NCBI GenBank assembly: GCA_963757565.1
Contig: CAVWSB010000011.1
Span: 1,240,001 to 1,304,000 of the forward strand
DNA from: PALSA-894 sp963757565
Lineage (GTDB): Bacteria; Pseudomonadota; Alphaproteobacteria; Rhizobiales; Xanthobacteraceae
Direction: 5' to 3'
DNA length: 64,000 nucleotides
Shown: positions 17,098 through 26,357 of the stretch, one piece after another
How the letters are laid out: every line of letters starts with the position of its first letter
How positions within the stretch are numbered: position 1 is the stretch's first letter
Made by a program: the position numbers and the translations under genes
Notes under the pieces: model-generated
Seen by the model: only the letters and a program-made list of their open reading frames with translations
The model's database searches: none
Told to the model about the DNA's origin: nothing

Positions 17098-18030
17098 CTA
17101 CTCCGCGGCTCCGAGCTGCTTCAGCGCGGCCATCGCGTTTTGCAGGTCGGGCTGCAACTCCAGCGCCTTCCTGAAGTCCGCAATCGCGCCTTTTTTGTCG
17201 CCCAGCCGCATCTTCGCCTGACCGCGGTTGTTCCACGAATCGGCGTCGGCCGGATCATATTCGATTGCCTTGTTGTAATCCGCGACGCCGCCCTTGTGAT
17301 CGCCCTTGAACAGGCGGATCAAGCCGCGGTTGCGCCAGCCGCGCGCGTCGGTTGGCGCAAGCTTGATCACCGCGGCGTAGTCGGCGGCGGCACGGTCGAG
17401 TTGATCGCTGTCGCGATAGGCGTTGCCACGGTCGATATAGGCGAGCACGTCCGGCGCGATACGGATCTTCGCGCTGTAGTCTTCGATTGCGCGGGCATAG
17501 TCGCGCTTGCGGTAAAACATGAAGCCGCGGTTGGCGTAGGCGCGCGGGTAGTTCGGCGAAATGCGTATGGCTTCGTCGAGATCGGTGATCGCGCGATCGA
17601 CTTCGCCCTTGTGGAAGAGCGCATCGGCGCGGTTGTTCCACGCGATCGCCATTTTGGGGTCAAGCTTGATTGCGGCGTCATAGTCCGCGATGGCGCGGTC
17701 GTAGTCGTGCTTGAAGCCATACACCCGGCCGCGATTATTGTACGAGCACGCGTAGGTGGGCTCGATCTCGATCGCGGTGTTGAGGTCTGCGAGCGCGGCG
17801 TCGAGCTCGCCCTTTTCGGTACGGTCATTGCCGCGGATGCAATAGGCAGCGGCAAGCTTGCTCCCGGTTTGCGTCTTGCCTTCGATTACCGCCGTGCAGG
17901 CGGGCAGGCGCTGCTCGCCGGTGTTCGCCGCCGAGATGCAAGTCGCCCATTCGGGCGTGTCGTCGGCGCGTGAGATCTGTGCGGCAAGGAGCAATAGCGC
18001 CGCGCCCAGCAGGATGGGATGGGCCCGCAT
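17098..18030 (-). CDS. Secreted tetratricopeptide-repeat protein, 310 aa
   Basis: A signal peptide (MRAHPILLGAALLLLAAQISRA) is followed by WATCISAANTGEQRLPACTAVIEG, a paired-Cys N-terminal block. About six TPR units run to the end, with repeated A-x2-DY-x2-AI-x-L-P patterns (DYDAAIKLDP, DLDEAIRISP, DYNKAIEYDP). It is probably a periplasmic scaffold for protein contacts. The ATG at 18030 shares one base with the stop of the upstream TPR gene (TGATG), so the two are translationally coupled. No enzyme domain is visible. Confidence 0.85.
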   Translation of the reverse strand: MRAHPILLGAALLLLAAQISRADDTPEWATCISAANTGEQRLPACTAVIEGKTQTGSKLAAAYCIRGNDRTEKGELDAALADLNTAIEIEPTYACSYNNRGRVYGFKHDYDRAIADYDAAIKLDPKMAIAWNNRADALFHKGEVDRAITDLDEAIRISPNYPRAYANRGFMFYRKRDYARAIEDYSAKIRIAPDVLAYIDRGNAYRDSDQLDRAAADYAAVIKLAPTDARGWRNRGLIRLFKGDHKGGVADYNKAIEYDPADADSWNNRGQAKMRLGDKKGAIADFRKALELQPDLQNAMAALKQLGAAE

Positions 18031-19466
18031 CACTGTTTCTCCATTCTCGCTGCCTTGTCCGTGATCGGCCGCAGGAACTTCGTCTGGAAATTCTTGCGTT
18101 CGACCTCCTTGGCGGCATCGCGATCCGCCTGCGCATGCGCGGTATCGTTCTTGGCGTCGTAGGCGGCGGCGCGGGCGTGCAGGAAGCGTTGCTCGGTCGG
18201 GGCGAGCTTGATGGCCTTGGTGTAGTCGTCGATGGCGTTATCGATCGCGCCGCTTGCCAGGTAGTAGTCGCCGCGCCGTTGCAACAGTTCTGGCTGCGGA
18301 CCGTTGATCGCCATCGCGCGGGTCAGGTCCGCGGCGGCGCGGTCGAATTCCTTCATGTAGTGCAGTGTGTTCGCGCGATCGACGAAGTAGTCGGCGATGT
18401 CGGGCCGCAGCGCGATCGCGGCGTCGTAATCCGGCACGGCCCTGGCGAACTCCCGGCGCAGATGAAGCGCCGCGCCGCGATTGGCGAAGGCCTCGTGATA
18501 CGTCGGATCGAGCTTGATGGCCTGCGTGTAGTCGGCAATCGCGCTGTCGAGATCCTGTTTGAAGTAGTAAGCGCGGCCGCGATTGAGATACGGGCAGGGG
18601 TCCTTGTCGTCGATTTTCATCGCGGCTTCGGCGTCGGCGATCACGCGATCGTATTGCTTCAACTCGGTCAGCGCGTAGCCGCGATTGCAGTACGCGGCCT
18701 TGAGCGCAAAGCCGGTCACCTTGCCGCTGTCGATCACCGCGGTGCATCCGGCAAGTCGCTCCTCGTTCGAGACCTTCTCGCCGCTGCATTTGCCGGGCGG
18801 CAACGCGGCGGCCTTCGGTGTCGCGCCGCCGAGCGTGGCGAGGTGCTTGCGCAGGGGCTGATCGTCCGGATCGATCTCGAGCGCCTTCTGGAAGTCCGCA
18901 ATCGCCGCCGCGCGCTGGCCGTCCTCCTCGTAGGCAATCCCACGGAGGGCGATTTCGCGCTTCGGTTCTTTGGAGAGGCTGATCGCGGTCGTAAGGTCGG
19001 CGATCGCTTGCTTGAAGTCCTTGCGCGTCGTCGCGTTGATACCGCGCGCGCGATAGATGAGCAGGTTGTTCGGTGAGAGCGACAGCGCCGTGTCGAGATC
19101 GGCGCGCGCCTTGTCGGCGTCGTTGGTCTGATCCCAGGTAAGCCCGCGCAGGTAATAAAGCCTGGCGTTGTCAGGGGTTTCGCGCAGCGCTGCGTCGAAA
19201 TCCGCAATCGCGCCGGCGAAATTCTTCTGCAGCGCGCGGAGGATGCCGCGGTTGGTCAGGGCCTGCGCGCGTTGGCCGCCCTTGAACTGGGTCGACGCGA
19301 TGATCGCATCGCACGACGCGATCCGCGTGGATGCGGCCGCCTGCATGTCGCCGCAGGTCGCCCAGGCCTTCTCGAAGGCGGCCTGCGAGGCAGACGCGGG
19401 AACGGGCAGGGCAATCGTCAAACCAACCAGCAAGCAAATACGAAAATCGAAAGGCCGACCACGCAT
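18030..19466 (-). CDS. Secreted tetratricopeptide-repeat protein, 478 aa
   Basis: After an N-terminal signal (ICLLVGLTIALPVPASA) come two TPR blocks of about five units each. They are joined by a linker PKAAALPPGKCSGEKVSNEERLAGCTAVIDS, which repeats the paired-Cys 'C..A..G..ACTAVI' unit seen at the start of the downstream protein. So the downstream gene resembles the C-terminal half of this one, suggesting an ancient duplication. It probably works in the periplasm as a binding scaffold. It is the first gene of a two-gene minus-strand operon. Confidence 0.85.
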   Translation of the reverse strand: MRGRPFDFRICLLVGLTIALPVPASASQAAFEKAWATCGDMQAAASTRIASCDAIIASTQFKGGQRAQALTNRGILRALQKNFAGAIADFDAALRETPDNARLYYLRGLTWDQTNDADKARADLDTALSLSPNNLLIYRARGINATTRKDFKQAIADLTTAISLSKEPKREIALRGIAYEEDGQRAAAIADFQKALEIDPDDQPLRKHLATLGGATPKAAALPPGKCSGEKVSNEERLAGCTAVIDSGKVTGFALKAAYCNRGYALTELKQYDRVIADAEAAMKIDDKDPCPYLNRGRAYYFKQDLDSAIADYTQAIKLDPTYHEAFANRGAALHLRREFARAVPDYDAAIALRPDIADYFVDRANTLHYMKEFDRAAADLTRAMAINGPQPELLQRRGDYYLASGAIDNAIDDYTKAIKLAPTEQRFLHARAAAYDAKNDTAHAQADRDAAKEVERKNFQTKFLRPITDKAARMEKQ

Positions 19467-19704
19467 GGGGGCTCCATGAGAGAGAGGGCCAAAATCGGCC
19501 CCTGCGTGCGGATTTGTCGTTCCCGGGCCGGGCGAGGTTCATCCATCTGTCGCAATGGGGGAAATTCGCCACAAAGACTGTTCACAGCCGTGCTTGCGTG
19601 CTATCCGCCCTCGCCAACTCCGCACAGGGGCGTCCAGATTCGCAGCCCCCGGCTAACCGAGCCGGACGATTGCGCATTCCCCGGCGGGCGAGGAGAGTTG
19701 GCAA

Positions 19705-21195
19705 ATGGCAAAGCCGAACGGCGGCCCCGAACTCGCGCTCACCTTCGACGACGTGCTGCTCAAGCCCGGCCTGTCCGAGTTTCTGCCGTCCGAGGTCGAT
19801 ATCCGCAGCCGCATCACCCGCGACATCCCGCTCAACGTGCCGATCATCGCCTCCGCGATGGACACCGTGACCGAGGCGCAGATGGCGATCGCCATGGCGC
19901 AGTTCGGCGGCATCGGCGTGATCCATCGCAACATGGAGCCCGAGGTTCAGGCCGAGCAGGTGCGGCGGGTCAAGCGGTTCGAGTCCGGCATGGTGGTGAA
20001 CCCGCTCACCATCGGACCGCGCGCCAAGCTGGTCGAGGCGCTCGACCTGATGAAGGCGAACGGCATATCCGGCATTCCGGTGGTGGAGGGCGGCGGCAAC
20101 GGCCGCGCTGGCAAGCTGGTCGGCATCCTGACCAATCGCGACGTGCGTTTTGCGACCGATCCGGAGCAGCCGGTGTCGGAGCTGATGACCAAGGACGATC
20201 TGATCACGGTGCGCGAGGGGGTGACGCAGGAGGAGGCGAAGCGCCTGCTGCACCAGCATCGCATCGAAAAGCTGCTGGTGGTGGACGAGAACTACCGCTG
20301 CGTCGGCCTCGTGACCGTGAAGGACATCGAGAAGGCGGTCGCGAACCCGAACGCCTGCAAGGACGAGCAGGGGCGGCTGCGCGTCGCCGCCGCCACCACG
20401 GTCGGCGACAAGGGCTTTTCCCGCACCGAGGCGCTGATCGCAGCCGGCGTCGATCTGGTCGTGGTCGACACCGCGCACGGGCACTCGCGCCACGTGCTCG
20501 ACGCGGTCAACCGCATCAAGCGCCTGTCCAACAAGGTGCAGGTCGTCGCCGGGAACGTCGCGACCGGCGAGGGCGCCAAGGCGCTGATCGGCGCGGGCGC
20601 TGATTGCATCAAGGTCGGCATCGGGCCGGGCTCGATCTGCACCACCCGCATCGTCGCGGGCGTCGGCGTGCCGCAGATGACCGCGGTGATGGATTCGGTC
20701 GAGGAAGCGCGCAAGTCCAACACCCCGGTGATCGCCGACGGCGGCATCAAGTATTCGGGCGATCTCGCCAAGGCGCTCGCAGCGGGCGCGGACTGCGCGA
20801 TGGTCGGCTCGCTCTTCGCCGGCACCGACGAGACGCCCGGCGAGTCGTTCCTCTGGCAGGGCCGCTCCTACAAGGCCTATCGCGGCATGGGCTCGGTCGG
20901 CGCGATGGCGCGCGGCTCGGCCGACCGCTATTTCCAGCAGGACATCAAGGACTCGCTCAAGCTCGTTCCCGAGGGAATCGAGGGGCAGGTGCCCTACAAG
21001 GGGCCTGTCGCCAACGTGCTGCACCAGCTCGCCGGCGGCCTGCGCGCCGCGATGGGCTATGTCGGCGCCAAGGACCTGCCCGATCTGCACGACAAGGCGC
21101 AGTTCGTGCGCATCTCGTCGGCGGGCCTGCGCGAAAGCCACGTCCACGACGTGACCATCACGCGCGAAAGCCCGAACTATCCGAGCCGGGTGTAG
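19705..21195 (+). CDS. guaB: Inosine-5'-monophosphate dehydrogenase
   Basis: The 496-residue enzyme oxidises IMP to XMP with NAD+, the first committed step to GMP. The start LTFDDVLLKPGLSEFLPSEV, two CBS domains (about residues 100-225), the catalytic-Cys loop GPGSICTTR (Cys312), the IMP phosphate site DGGIKYSGD, and flap YRGMGSVGAM are all present. A GAGGAGAG ribosome site lies before the ATG. guaA is 5.3 kb downstream on the same strand, with five other genes between, so they are neighbours but not one operon. Confidence 0.97.
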   Translation: MAKPNGGPELALTFDDVLLKPGLSEFLPSEVDIRSRITRDIPLNVPIIASAMDTVTEAQMAIAMAQFGGIGVIHRNMEPEVQAEQVRRVKRFESGMVVNPLTIGPRAKLVEALDLMKANGISGIPVVEGGGNGRAGKLVGILTNRDVRFATDPEQPVSELMTKDDLITVREGVTQEEAKRLLHQHRIEKLLVVDENYRCVGLVTVKDIEKAVANPNACKDEQGRLRVAAATTVGDKGFSRTEALIAAGVDLVVVDTAHGHSRHVLDAVNRIKRLSNKVQVVAGNVATGEGAKALIGAGADCIKVGIGPGSICTTRIVAGVGVPQMTAVMDSVEEARKSNTPVIADGGIKYSGDLAKALAAGADCAMVGSLFAGTDETPGESFLWQGRSYKAYRGMGSVGAMARGSADRYFQQDIKDSLKLVPEGIEGQVPYKGPVANVLHQLAGGLRAAMGYVGAKDLPDLHDKAQFVRISSAGLRESHVHDVTITRESPNYPSRV

Positions 21196-21198
21196 CGG

Positions 21199-21918
21199 CT
21201 AGGTGTTGCCGACGACCGGCGCCGACGGCTCTTCGCTCAGCCAGCGATAGACGATCGCGCCGACGATGCCGCCTGCGATCGGTGCGACCCAGAACAGCCA
21301 GAGCTGGCTGATCGCCCAGTCCCCGACGAAGAGCGCCGGGCCGGTGCTGCGTGCCGGATTCACCGACGTGTTGGTGACCGGAATCGATACGAGATGAATG
21401 AGCGTCAGTCCGAGTCCGATCGCGAGCGGCGCGAACCCGGCCGGCGCCTTGCCGTGGGTTGAGCCCATAATGATGAACAGGAACATCGCCGTCATGACGA
21501 ACTCGCACAGGAAGGCGGCACCGAGTCCGTATTTGCCGGGCGAGTGATCCGCGTAGCCGTTGGAGGCGAAGCCCTTCGCGACGTCGAAGCCGGGCGCGCC
21601 GCTCGCGATCATGTAGAGCACCGCGGCCGCGACAATCCCGCCGATCACTTGCGCGATGACATACGGCACGATCTGCCCTGCCGGAAACCGGCCGCCCGCC
21701 GCAAGGCCGCAGGTGACGGCTGGATTGAGATGACAGCCCGACACGTGCCCGATCGCAAACGCCATCGTGACGACGGTCAGGCCAAATGCGAGTGACACGC
21801 CGAGGAGGCCGATTCCGACCTGCGGAAACCCAGCCGCGATCACCGCAGAGCCGCAGCCCGCAAAGGTAAGCCAGAATGTGCCGATCAACTCGGCCGCATA
21901 TTTTCGCATGTTGTCCAC
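21199..21918 (-). CDS. aqpZ: Aquaporin Z-type water channel
   Basis: The 239-residue protein has six helices and two NPA boxes (65-67 and 187-189). The selectivity residues F45, H175, T184 and R190 correspond to AqpZ F43, H174, T183 and R189, so it should pass water rather than glycerol. A GTG start at 21918 is chosen because GGGAGGG lies 5 bases before it; the in-frame ATG at 21909 would be too far. It is convergent with guaB, 3 bases from the guaB stop. Confidence 0.93.
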   Translation of the reverse strand: MDNMRKYAAELIGTFWLTFAGCGSAVIAAGFPQVGIGLLGVSLAFGLTVVTMAFAIGHVSGCHLNPAVTCGLAAGGRFPAGQIVPYVIAQVIGGIVAAAVLYMIASGAPGFDVAKGFASNGYADHSPGKYGLGAAFLCEFVMTAMFLFIIMGSTHGKAPAGFAPLAIGLGLTLIHLVSIPVTNTSVNPARSTGPALFVGDWAISQLWLFWVAPIAGGIVGAIVYRWLSEEPSAPVVGNT

Positions 21919-22038
21919 TGATGCCCTCCCGAGGCGAATCGACTCCCTCGGGAACTTATCAGGTTTCGAGTTCCGCTAAAGGAACACGCTGGGATCGCAC
22001 AGCTTTTCAACCGAGGCGGATGGGGAACGGCCGGCGCG

Positions 22039-22479
22039 CTAGCCCAAACGCGCGACGATCTTCGCGATGCCGGCGTCGGCGCATTCCTCATCGTGAATGC
22101 TGCCGGGCGCTCCGGCGACACCGATCGCGCCGATGAGTTCGCCGCTGGCGTGGATCGGCACGCCGCCGCCGACCAGCAGCACCTCGTCGAGATAAACGAG
22201 ATGCGGGTCGGGCTCGCCGCTGCGTTCGTCCACCGCCTTCGAGGCCTTGCTGGTGCGCGCGTTCATGCTCGCCGCCGTGTAGGCCTTGCGCCGCGCGCTA
22301 TCGAGCAGATGCGGTCCGGCTTCGTCGCTGCGCAACAGCACCATCAGCTGGCCGCCGCGGTTGGTGACCGCGACGCCGATGCGCGGATAGCCGCGGCTGC
22401 GCGCCGCTTCGAGTGCGGCGGTCGCGGCGGCAAGCGCGAGATCGACGCCGATGCTCCGGTGATTGAGGATGTCGGCCAT
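22039..22479 (-). CDS. GlcG/HbpS-type heme-binding domain protein (DUF336 family)
   Basis: The 146-residue protein matches the DUF336/GlcG fold: VAVTNRGGQLMVLLRSDEAGPHLLDSARRKAYTAA, then GGGVPIHASGELIGAIGVAGAPGSIHDEECADAG at the C-terminus. Members bind heme or small ligands, or serve as accessory subunits in corrinoid and glycolate systems. The function here is not known. It starts 7 bases after the stop of the secreted hydrolase upstream, so they form an operon. Confidence 0.82.
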   Translation of the reverse strand: MADILNHRSIGVDLALAAATAALEAARSRGYPRIGVAVTNRGGQLMVLLRSDEAGPHLLDSARRKAYTAASMNARTSKASKAVDERSGEPDPHLVYLDEVLLVGGGVPIHASGELIGAIGVAGAPGSIHDEECADAGIAKIVARLG

Positions 22480-22486
22480 CGCGGTC

Positions 22487-23404
22487 CTACTTCTTGTCCA
22501 GAAACGCCTTCACCTTCTCCACCGTCTGCGCGGGCTGCTCTTCCATGATCCAGTGGCCGGAGTTGGTGATGATCCCGCCTTCCACGTTGGTGCCGACCTC
22601 GCGCATGACGACGGCCTGCTGGTCGCCGAAGGATTTCTCCGCGCCGAGCGCCAGGATCGGCATGGGGAGCTTCTTCTTCTGGAATTCGAGATTGTCGGCG
22701 CGGTCCTTGGTGTTGAACGTCGCGAACTGGTTGAACGCCGAATGCATCGCGCCGGGGCGTGCATAAAGCTTCGCGTAATGCTGCCGTGTCGCCTCGTCGA
22801 TGGCCTTCGGGTTGGCGGAGAGTTCGTTCCAGAAGCGGTCGAGATAGATGCGCTCGCGTCCTTTCACGAGGCGGTCGACGTCCGGCCCGCGGAAATTGAA
22901 ATGCCACAGCAGCGGGCTCTTCAGGATTTCGTCCCACGGCCCGATGCCGGGCAGCGGCGCATCGATGATCGCCCATTTGGTGATGCGGTCGGGAAATTGC
23001 GCGGCCAGCGCATAGCCGACCATGTTGCCGATGTCGTGGGTCACCAGGTCGGCAGTCTTCACGCCGAGCTTGTCCATGACGGCCGCGATATCCTGGCCTT
23101 GCGTCTTCTTGTCGTAGCCGGCGTTCGGATACGACGAGAGCCCCATGCCGCGCAGGTCCGGCACGATCACGGTGTGGTCCTTGATCAGGATGTTCGCGAG
23201 CGGCGCCCACATGTCGCCGGTGTCGCCGAAGCCGTGCAGCATCACGACCGCCGGTCCCTTGCCGCCGACGCGCACGTAGATATCGGCGCCGTCGGCCTTG
23301 ACCATCTCGGTCCGCACACCGACGAATTTTTCGATCTTGGCGGTGGCGGGCAGGGCGGTCGCCGCGACAATGGCCAGTGCGGCGAGGCAGGCGGATAAAC
23401 GCAT
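22487..23404 (-). CDS. Secreted alpha/beta hydrolase with Asp nucleophile (epoxide hydrolase/dehalogenase-like)
   Basis: The 305-residue protein has a signal peptide (MRLSACLAALAIVAATALPATA). The hydrolase core follows: oxyanion HGFG (57-60), PDLRGMG, a nucleophile elbow THDIGNMVG with Asp124, and GHW with His284. Asp in place of Ser is the mark of epoxide hydrolases and haloacetate or haloalkane dehalogenases, which form an alkyl-enzyme ester. Export to the periplasm is unusual for those classes but is seen in this subfamily. The start ATG at 23404 was chosen because the open frame extends far upstream without coding character. It leads the GlcG-like gene. Confidence 0.82.
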   Translation of the reverse strand: MRLSACLAALAIVAATALPATAKIEKFVGVRTEMVKADGADIYVRVGGKGPAVVMLHGFGDTGDMWAPLANILIKDHTVIVPDLRGMGLSSYPNAGYDKKTQGQDIAAVMDKLGVKTADLVTHDIGNMVGYALAAQFPDRITKWAIIDAPLPGIGPWDEILKSPLLWHFNFRGPDVDRLVKGRERIYLDRFWNELSANPKAIDEATRQHYAKLYARPGAMHSAFNQFATFNTKDRADNLEFQKKKLPMPILALGAEKSFGDQQAVVMREVGTNVEGGIITNSGHWIMEEQPAQTVEKVKAFLDKK

Positions 23405-23545
23405 TCGAGGAACCCCTTGTTGGATGCGAGCGCACGCTATCAGACACTTCGCGCGATGCATCGCTCGGCGCGCGCATGGCTGATTTGCGATCGGCTGGCG
23501 TTCAGGGAGTGCGCGGGCTAGACCAGCGCGCGAAGGAGTCTCCCC

Positions 23546-24565
23546 ATGCCCGACATCGCCCGCCGCATTGTGCTTGCGTCCCGCCCGGTCGGCGAGCCGA
23601 AGCCGTCCGACTTCCGGCTTGAGGACTTTCCGGTGCCGCAACCGGGGTCGGGGCAGTTGCTCCTGAAGACCAAATGGCTCTCGCTGGACCCCTACATGCG
23701 CGGGCGTATGAGCGACGCGCCGTCCTACGCGAAGCCCGTGGGCATCGATGAGGTGATGGAGGCCGGCACCGTCAGCGAAGTCGCCGCCTCCAACAATGAG
23801 AGATACAAGACGGGCGACATCGTGCTCAGCCGCGCCGGCTGGCAGACGCACATGCTCTCGGACGGGTCGGGCCTGCGCAAACTCGATCCCGCGCTCGCGC
23901 CGGTCTCGACCGCGCTCGGCGTGCTTGGGATGCCGGGCATGACCGCCTACGCGGGGCTCCTGGAAATAGGCCAGCCGAAGGCCGGCGAGACCGTGGTGGT
24001 GTCGGCCGCGTCCGGCGCGGTCGGCTCGGTGGTCGGGCAGGTCGCGAAGGTCAAAGGCGCACGCGCCATCGGCATCGCGGGCGGGCCGGACAAGTGTAAA
24101 TACGTGAAGGACGAACTCGGCTTCGATGATTGCATCGATCACCGCGCGCCCGACATGGCGGAAAAACTGAAGGCCGCGTGCCCCAAGGGCATCGATGTCT
24201 ATTTCGAGAATGTCAGCGGCCCTGTGTGGGATGCGGTGTTTCCGCTGCTCAACACATTTGCGCGCATTCCGGTGTGCGGCCTGATCGCGCAATACAGCGC
24301 GACAGAATCGCCCGACATGAAATACAAGACCTCGCAAATCTTCCGCGCGATCCTGACCAAGCGCCTCACCATCCGCGGCTTCATCGTCACCGACTTCGCG
24401 GCAAGGCACGGCGATTTCCAGCGTGATGTCGCGCAGTGGATCAAGGAAGGCCGCATCAAGTATCGCGAGGACATTGCCGAAGGGCTTGAGAACGCGCCGC
24501 AAGCGTTCATGGGCCTGCTCAAGGGCAAGAACTTCGGCAAGCAGCTCGTGCGGATCGCGGAGTAG
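23546..24565 (+). CDS. NADP-dependent medium-chain (zinc-free) reductase, leukotriene B4/curcumin reductase type
   Basis: The 339-residue protein has the zinc-free MDR signature: LKTKWLSLDPYMRGRM at the N-terminus, a Rossmann motif VVVSAASGAVGSVVGQVAK, GGPDKCKYVKDELGFDDCIDH, and a C-terminal FGKQLVRIAE. It should reduce the double bond of an enone or 2-alkenal using NADPH. GAAGGAGT lies before the ATG. It ends 3 bases before the MAPEG gene and is co-transcribed with it. Confidence 0.9.
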   Translation: MPDIARRIVLASRPVGEPKPSDFRLEDFPVPQPGSGQLLLKTKWLSLDPYMRGRMSDAPSYAKPVGIDEVMEAGTVSEVAASNNERYKTGDIVLSRAGWQTHMLSDGSGLRKLDPALAPVSTALGVLGMPGMTAYAGLLEIGQPKAGETVVVSAASGAVGSVVGQVAKVKGARAIGIAGGPDKCKYVKDELGFDDCIDHRAPDMAEKLKAACPKGIDVYFENVSGPVWDAVFPLLNTFARIPVCGLIAQYSATESPDMKYKTSQIFRAILTKRLTIRGFIVTDFAARHGDFQRDVAQWIKEGRIKYREDIAEGLENAPQAFMGLLKGKNFGKQLVRIAE

Positions 24566-24568
24566 ATC

Positions 24569-24994
24569 ATGACGATCCAGATGGTTCTGCTGCCGGTCTT
24601 CGTGCAGGTCGCGCTCACCTTCGGTCTGCTGTTCTGGATGGGGACGACGCGCACCGCCAGCGTACGGCGCGGCGAAACCAAGATGCGCGACATCGCGCTC
24701 GGACAGCCCGCGTGGCCGGCGCGCGCCACGCAGGCGAGCAACTGCTACGACAACCAGTTCCAGATTCCGCTGCTGTTTTATGTGCTGGTGATCCTCGCGT
24801 GGATCACGAAGCACGCGGACCTCATCTTCGTCGTGATGGCGTGGATCTTCGTGCTCTCGCGCCTCGTGCACGCCTATATCCACACCACGTCGAACTACGT
24901 GCCCAATCGCTTCAGGGCCTTCGCGTTCGGCGTGTTCATTCTGCTGCTGATGTGGATCATCTTCGCGGTGCGCATTCTGCTCGGCATCGCATGA
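24569..24994 (+). CDS. MAPEG family membrane protein
   Basis: The 141-residue protein has four membrane helices and the MAPEG-type N-Y/HNQF motif (NCYDNQFQIPLLFYVL), with RLVHAYIHTTSN as the second conserved block. Eukaryotic relatives conjugate glutathione to eicosanoids; bacterial members are mostly uncharacterised. Linkage to a leukotriene-B4-reductase-like enzyme just upstream suggests a joint role in removing reactive lipid aldehydes. This is inference. The stop codon lies within a palindromic repeat. Confidence 0.82.
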   Translation: MTIQMVLLPVFVQVALTFGLLFWMGTTRTASVRRGETKMRDIALGQPAWPARATQASNCYDNQFQIPLLFYVLVILAWITKHADLIFVVMAWIFVLSRLVHAYIHTTSNYVPNRFRAFAFGVFILLLMWIIFAVRILLGIA

Positions 24995-25033
24995 TGCCGA
25001 AAAGTGTCCAGCGGTTTTCAGATCAGATCATGC
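24989..25033. repeat. Intergenic palindromic repeat, copy 2 (GCATGAT...ATCATGC type)
   Basis: GCATGAT (24989-24995) pairs with ATCATGC (25027-25033), with CCGAAAA and GGTTTTC inside. This matches copy 1 at 15206-15253 in form and in most bases. It spans the MAPEG stop codon and ends 14 bases before the next start codon. Confidence 0.7.
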
Positions 25034-25046
25034 GCAGAAAGACCGT

Positions 25047-26345
25047 ATGACGCCATCCGCACGGCTTTCCGCCGCCATAGAGGCGTTCGCCGACATCGAG
25101 GCGCGCCGCCGCCCGGCCGCGCAGGGGCTCAAGGACTGGGGCCTGTCGCATCGCTTCGCCGGCTCGGGCGATCGCGCGGCAATTGCAGGACTCGTGTACG
25201 ACGCGCTGCGCCGCAAGTCGTCCGCCGCCTTCATCATGGGCGCGGATACGCCGCGCGCGGTGCTGCTCGGCATGTTCGCGCGCGAGCGTGGGCTCGACGT
25301 CGAGGCGATTGCGGCGCTCGCCAATGGCGCGCGCTTCGCGCCCGAGCCGCTGTCGGATGACGAGCACGCGCGCCTTCGCGCGAAAAACCTCGACGGCGCG
25401 CCGCCGCATGTGCTCGGCGACTATCCGGACTGGCTCGACGAGAAGCTCGCGGCCACCTTCGGCGACGAGCGGGCGGAGGAGGGCGCGGCACTGTCCTCGC
25501 GCGCGCCACTCGACCTGCGCGTCAACATGCTGAAAGGCACGCGCGAGGAGGCGGCCGAAGAACTGGCCGAACTGAACGCGCAGCCGGCGCGCTGGTCGCC
25601 GTGGGGCCTGCGCGTCGAGGTCGGCGCGGATTCCAAAAGCCCGGCGATCCATGCCGACCCCACCTTCATCAAGGGCCAGATCGAAATCCAGGATGAGGGC
25701 TCGCAGCTCGCCGCGCTGCTTGCCGCCGCGAAGCCGGGCGAGCAGGTGATCGACCTTTGCGCCGGCGCGGGCGGCAAGACGCTCGCGCTCGCCGCCGCGA
25801 TGGAGAACAAGGGCCAGATCCACGCGACCGACACCGACAAGCGCCGCCTCGCGCCGATCCACGAGCGGCTGGAGCGCTCGGGCGCGCATAACGTGCAGAT
25901 CCATACGCAGCGTGGCGAGAAGGACGCGCTCGCCGGTCTCAAAGGCCATGCCGACCTGGTATTGATCGACGCGCCCTGCACCGGCACCGGCGCGTGGCGG
26001 CGCAACCCGGATGCCAAGTGGCGCGTGCGCCCCGGCGCGCTCGCGGAGCGGCTCAAGGATCAGGCCGAGGCGCTCGATCGCGCCGCGCCGCTGGTCAAGC
26101 CGGGCGGGCGCATCGCCTATGTGACCTGCTCGGTGCTGGACGAGGAGAACGGCGCGCAGATCAAGCAATTCCTCGCGCGCCATTCCGGCTTCGAGATCCA
26201 GCCTCCGGCCGATGTGACGAATGCGCTCGGCGAACGCGCCTTCCTGTTCCGCCGCGCGGTGCTGATGTCGGAGGAGGGCCTGCTGATGACGCCGCGCCGC
26301 ACCGGAACGGACGGGTTTTTCGTCAGCGTGCTGCGCAAACAGTAG
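25047..26345 (+). CDS. RsmB/RsmF-type RNA (cytosine-5)-methyltransferase
   Basis: The 432-residue protein has a helical N-terminal RNA-binding part and a SAM-dependent methyltransferase domain. Visible motifs are VIDLCAGAGGKTLALAA (SAM), HATDTDKRRL, and IDAPCTGTGAWRRNPDAKW with the release Cys. CSVLDEENG in YVTCSVLDEENG carries the catalytic Cys. It would make m5C in 16S rRNA or tRNA. The usual fmt-rsmB context is absent. A long N-terminal stretch lacks a clear NusB domain, so the exact target base is uncertain. Confidence 0.88.
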   Translation: MTPSARLSAAIEAFADIEARRRPAAQGLKDWGLSHRFAGSGDRAAIAGLVYDALRRKSSAAFIMGADTPRAVLLGMFARERGLDVEAIAALANGARFAPEPLSDDEHARLRAKNLDGAPPHVLGDYPDWLDEKLAATFGDERAEEGAALSSRAPLDLRVNMLKGTREEAAEELAELNAQPARWSPWGLRVEVGADSKSPAIHADPTFIKGQIEIQDEGSQLAALLAAAKPGEQVIDLCAGAGGKTLALAAAMENKGQIHATDTDKRRLAPIHERLERSGAHNVQIHTQRGEKDALAGLKGHADLVLIDAPCTGTGAWRRNPDAKWRVRPGALAERLKDQAEALDRAAPLVKPGGRIAYVTCSVLDEENGAQIKQFLARHSGFEIQPPADVTNALGERAFLFRRAVLMSEEGLLMTPRRTGTDGFFVSVLRKQ

Positions 26346-26357
26346 CTTCTCCGCTCG

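Noticed and set aside
19467..19704. Purine riboswitch ahead of guaB
   Set aside because: The leader has no purine-aptamer core and only weak hairpins.
23405..24883. Long upstream extension of the secreted hydrolase frame
   Set aside because: It runs antisense through the MDR reductase and MAPEG genes and lacks coding character; the signal peptide at 23404 marks the true start.
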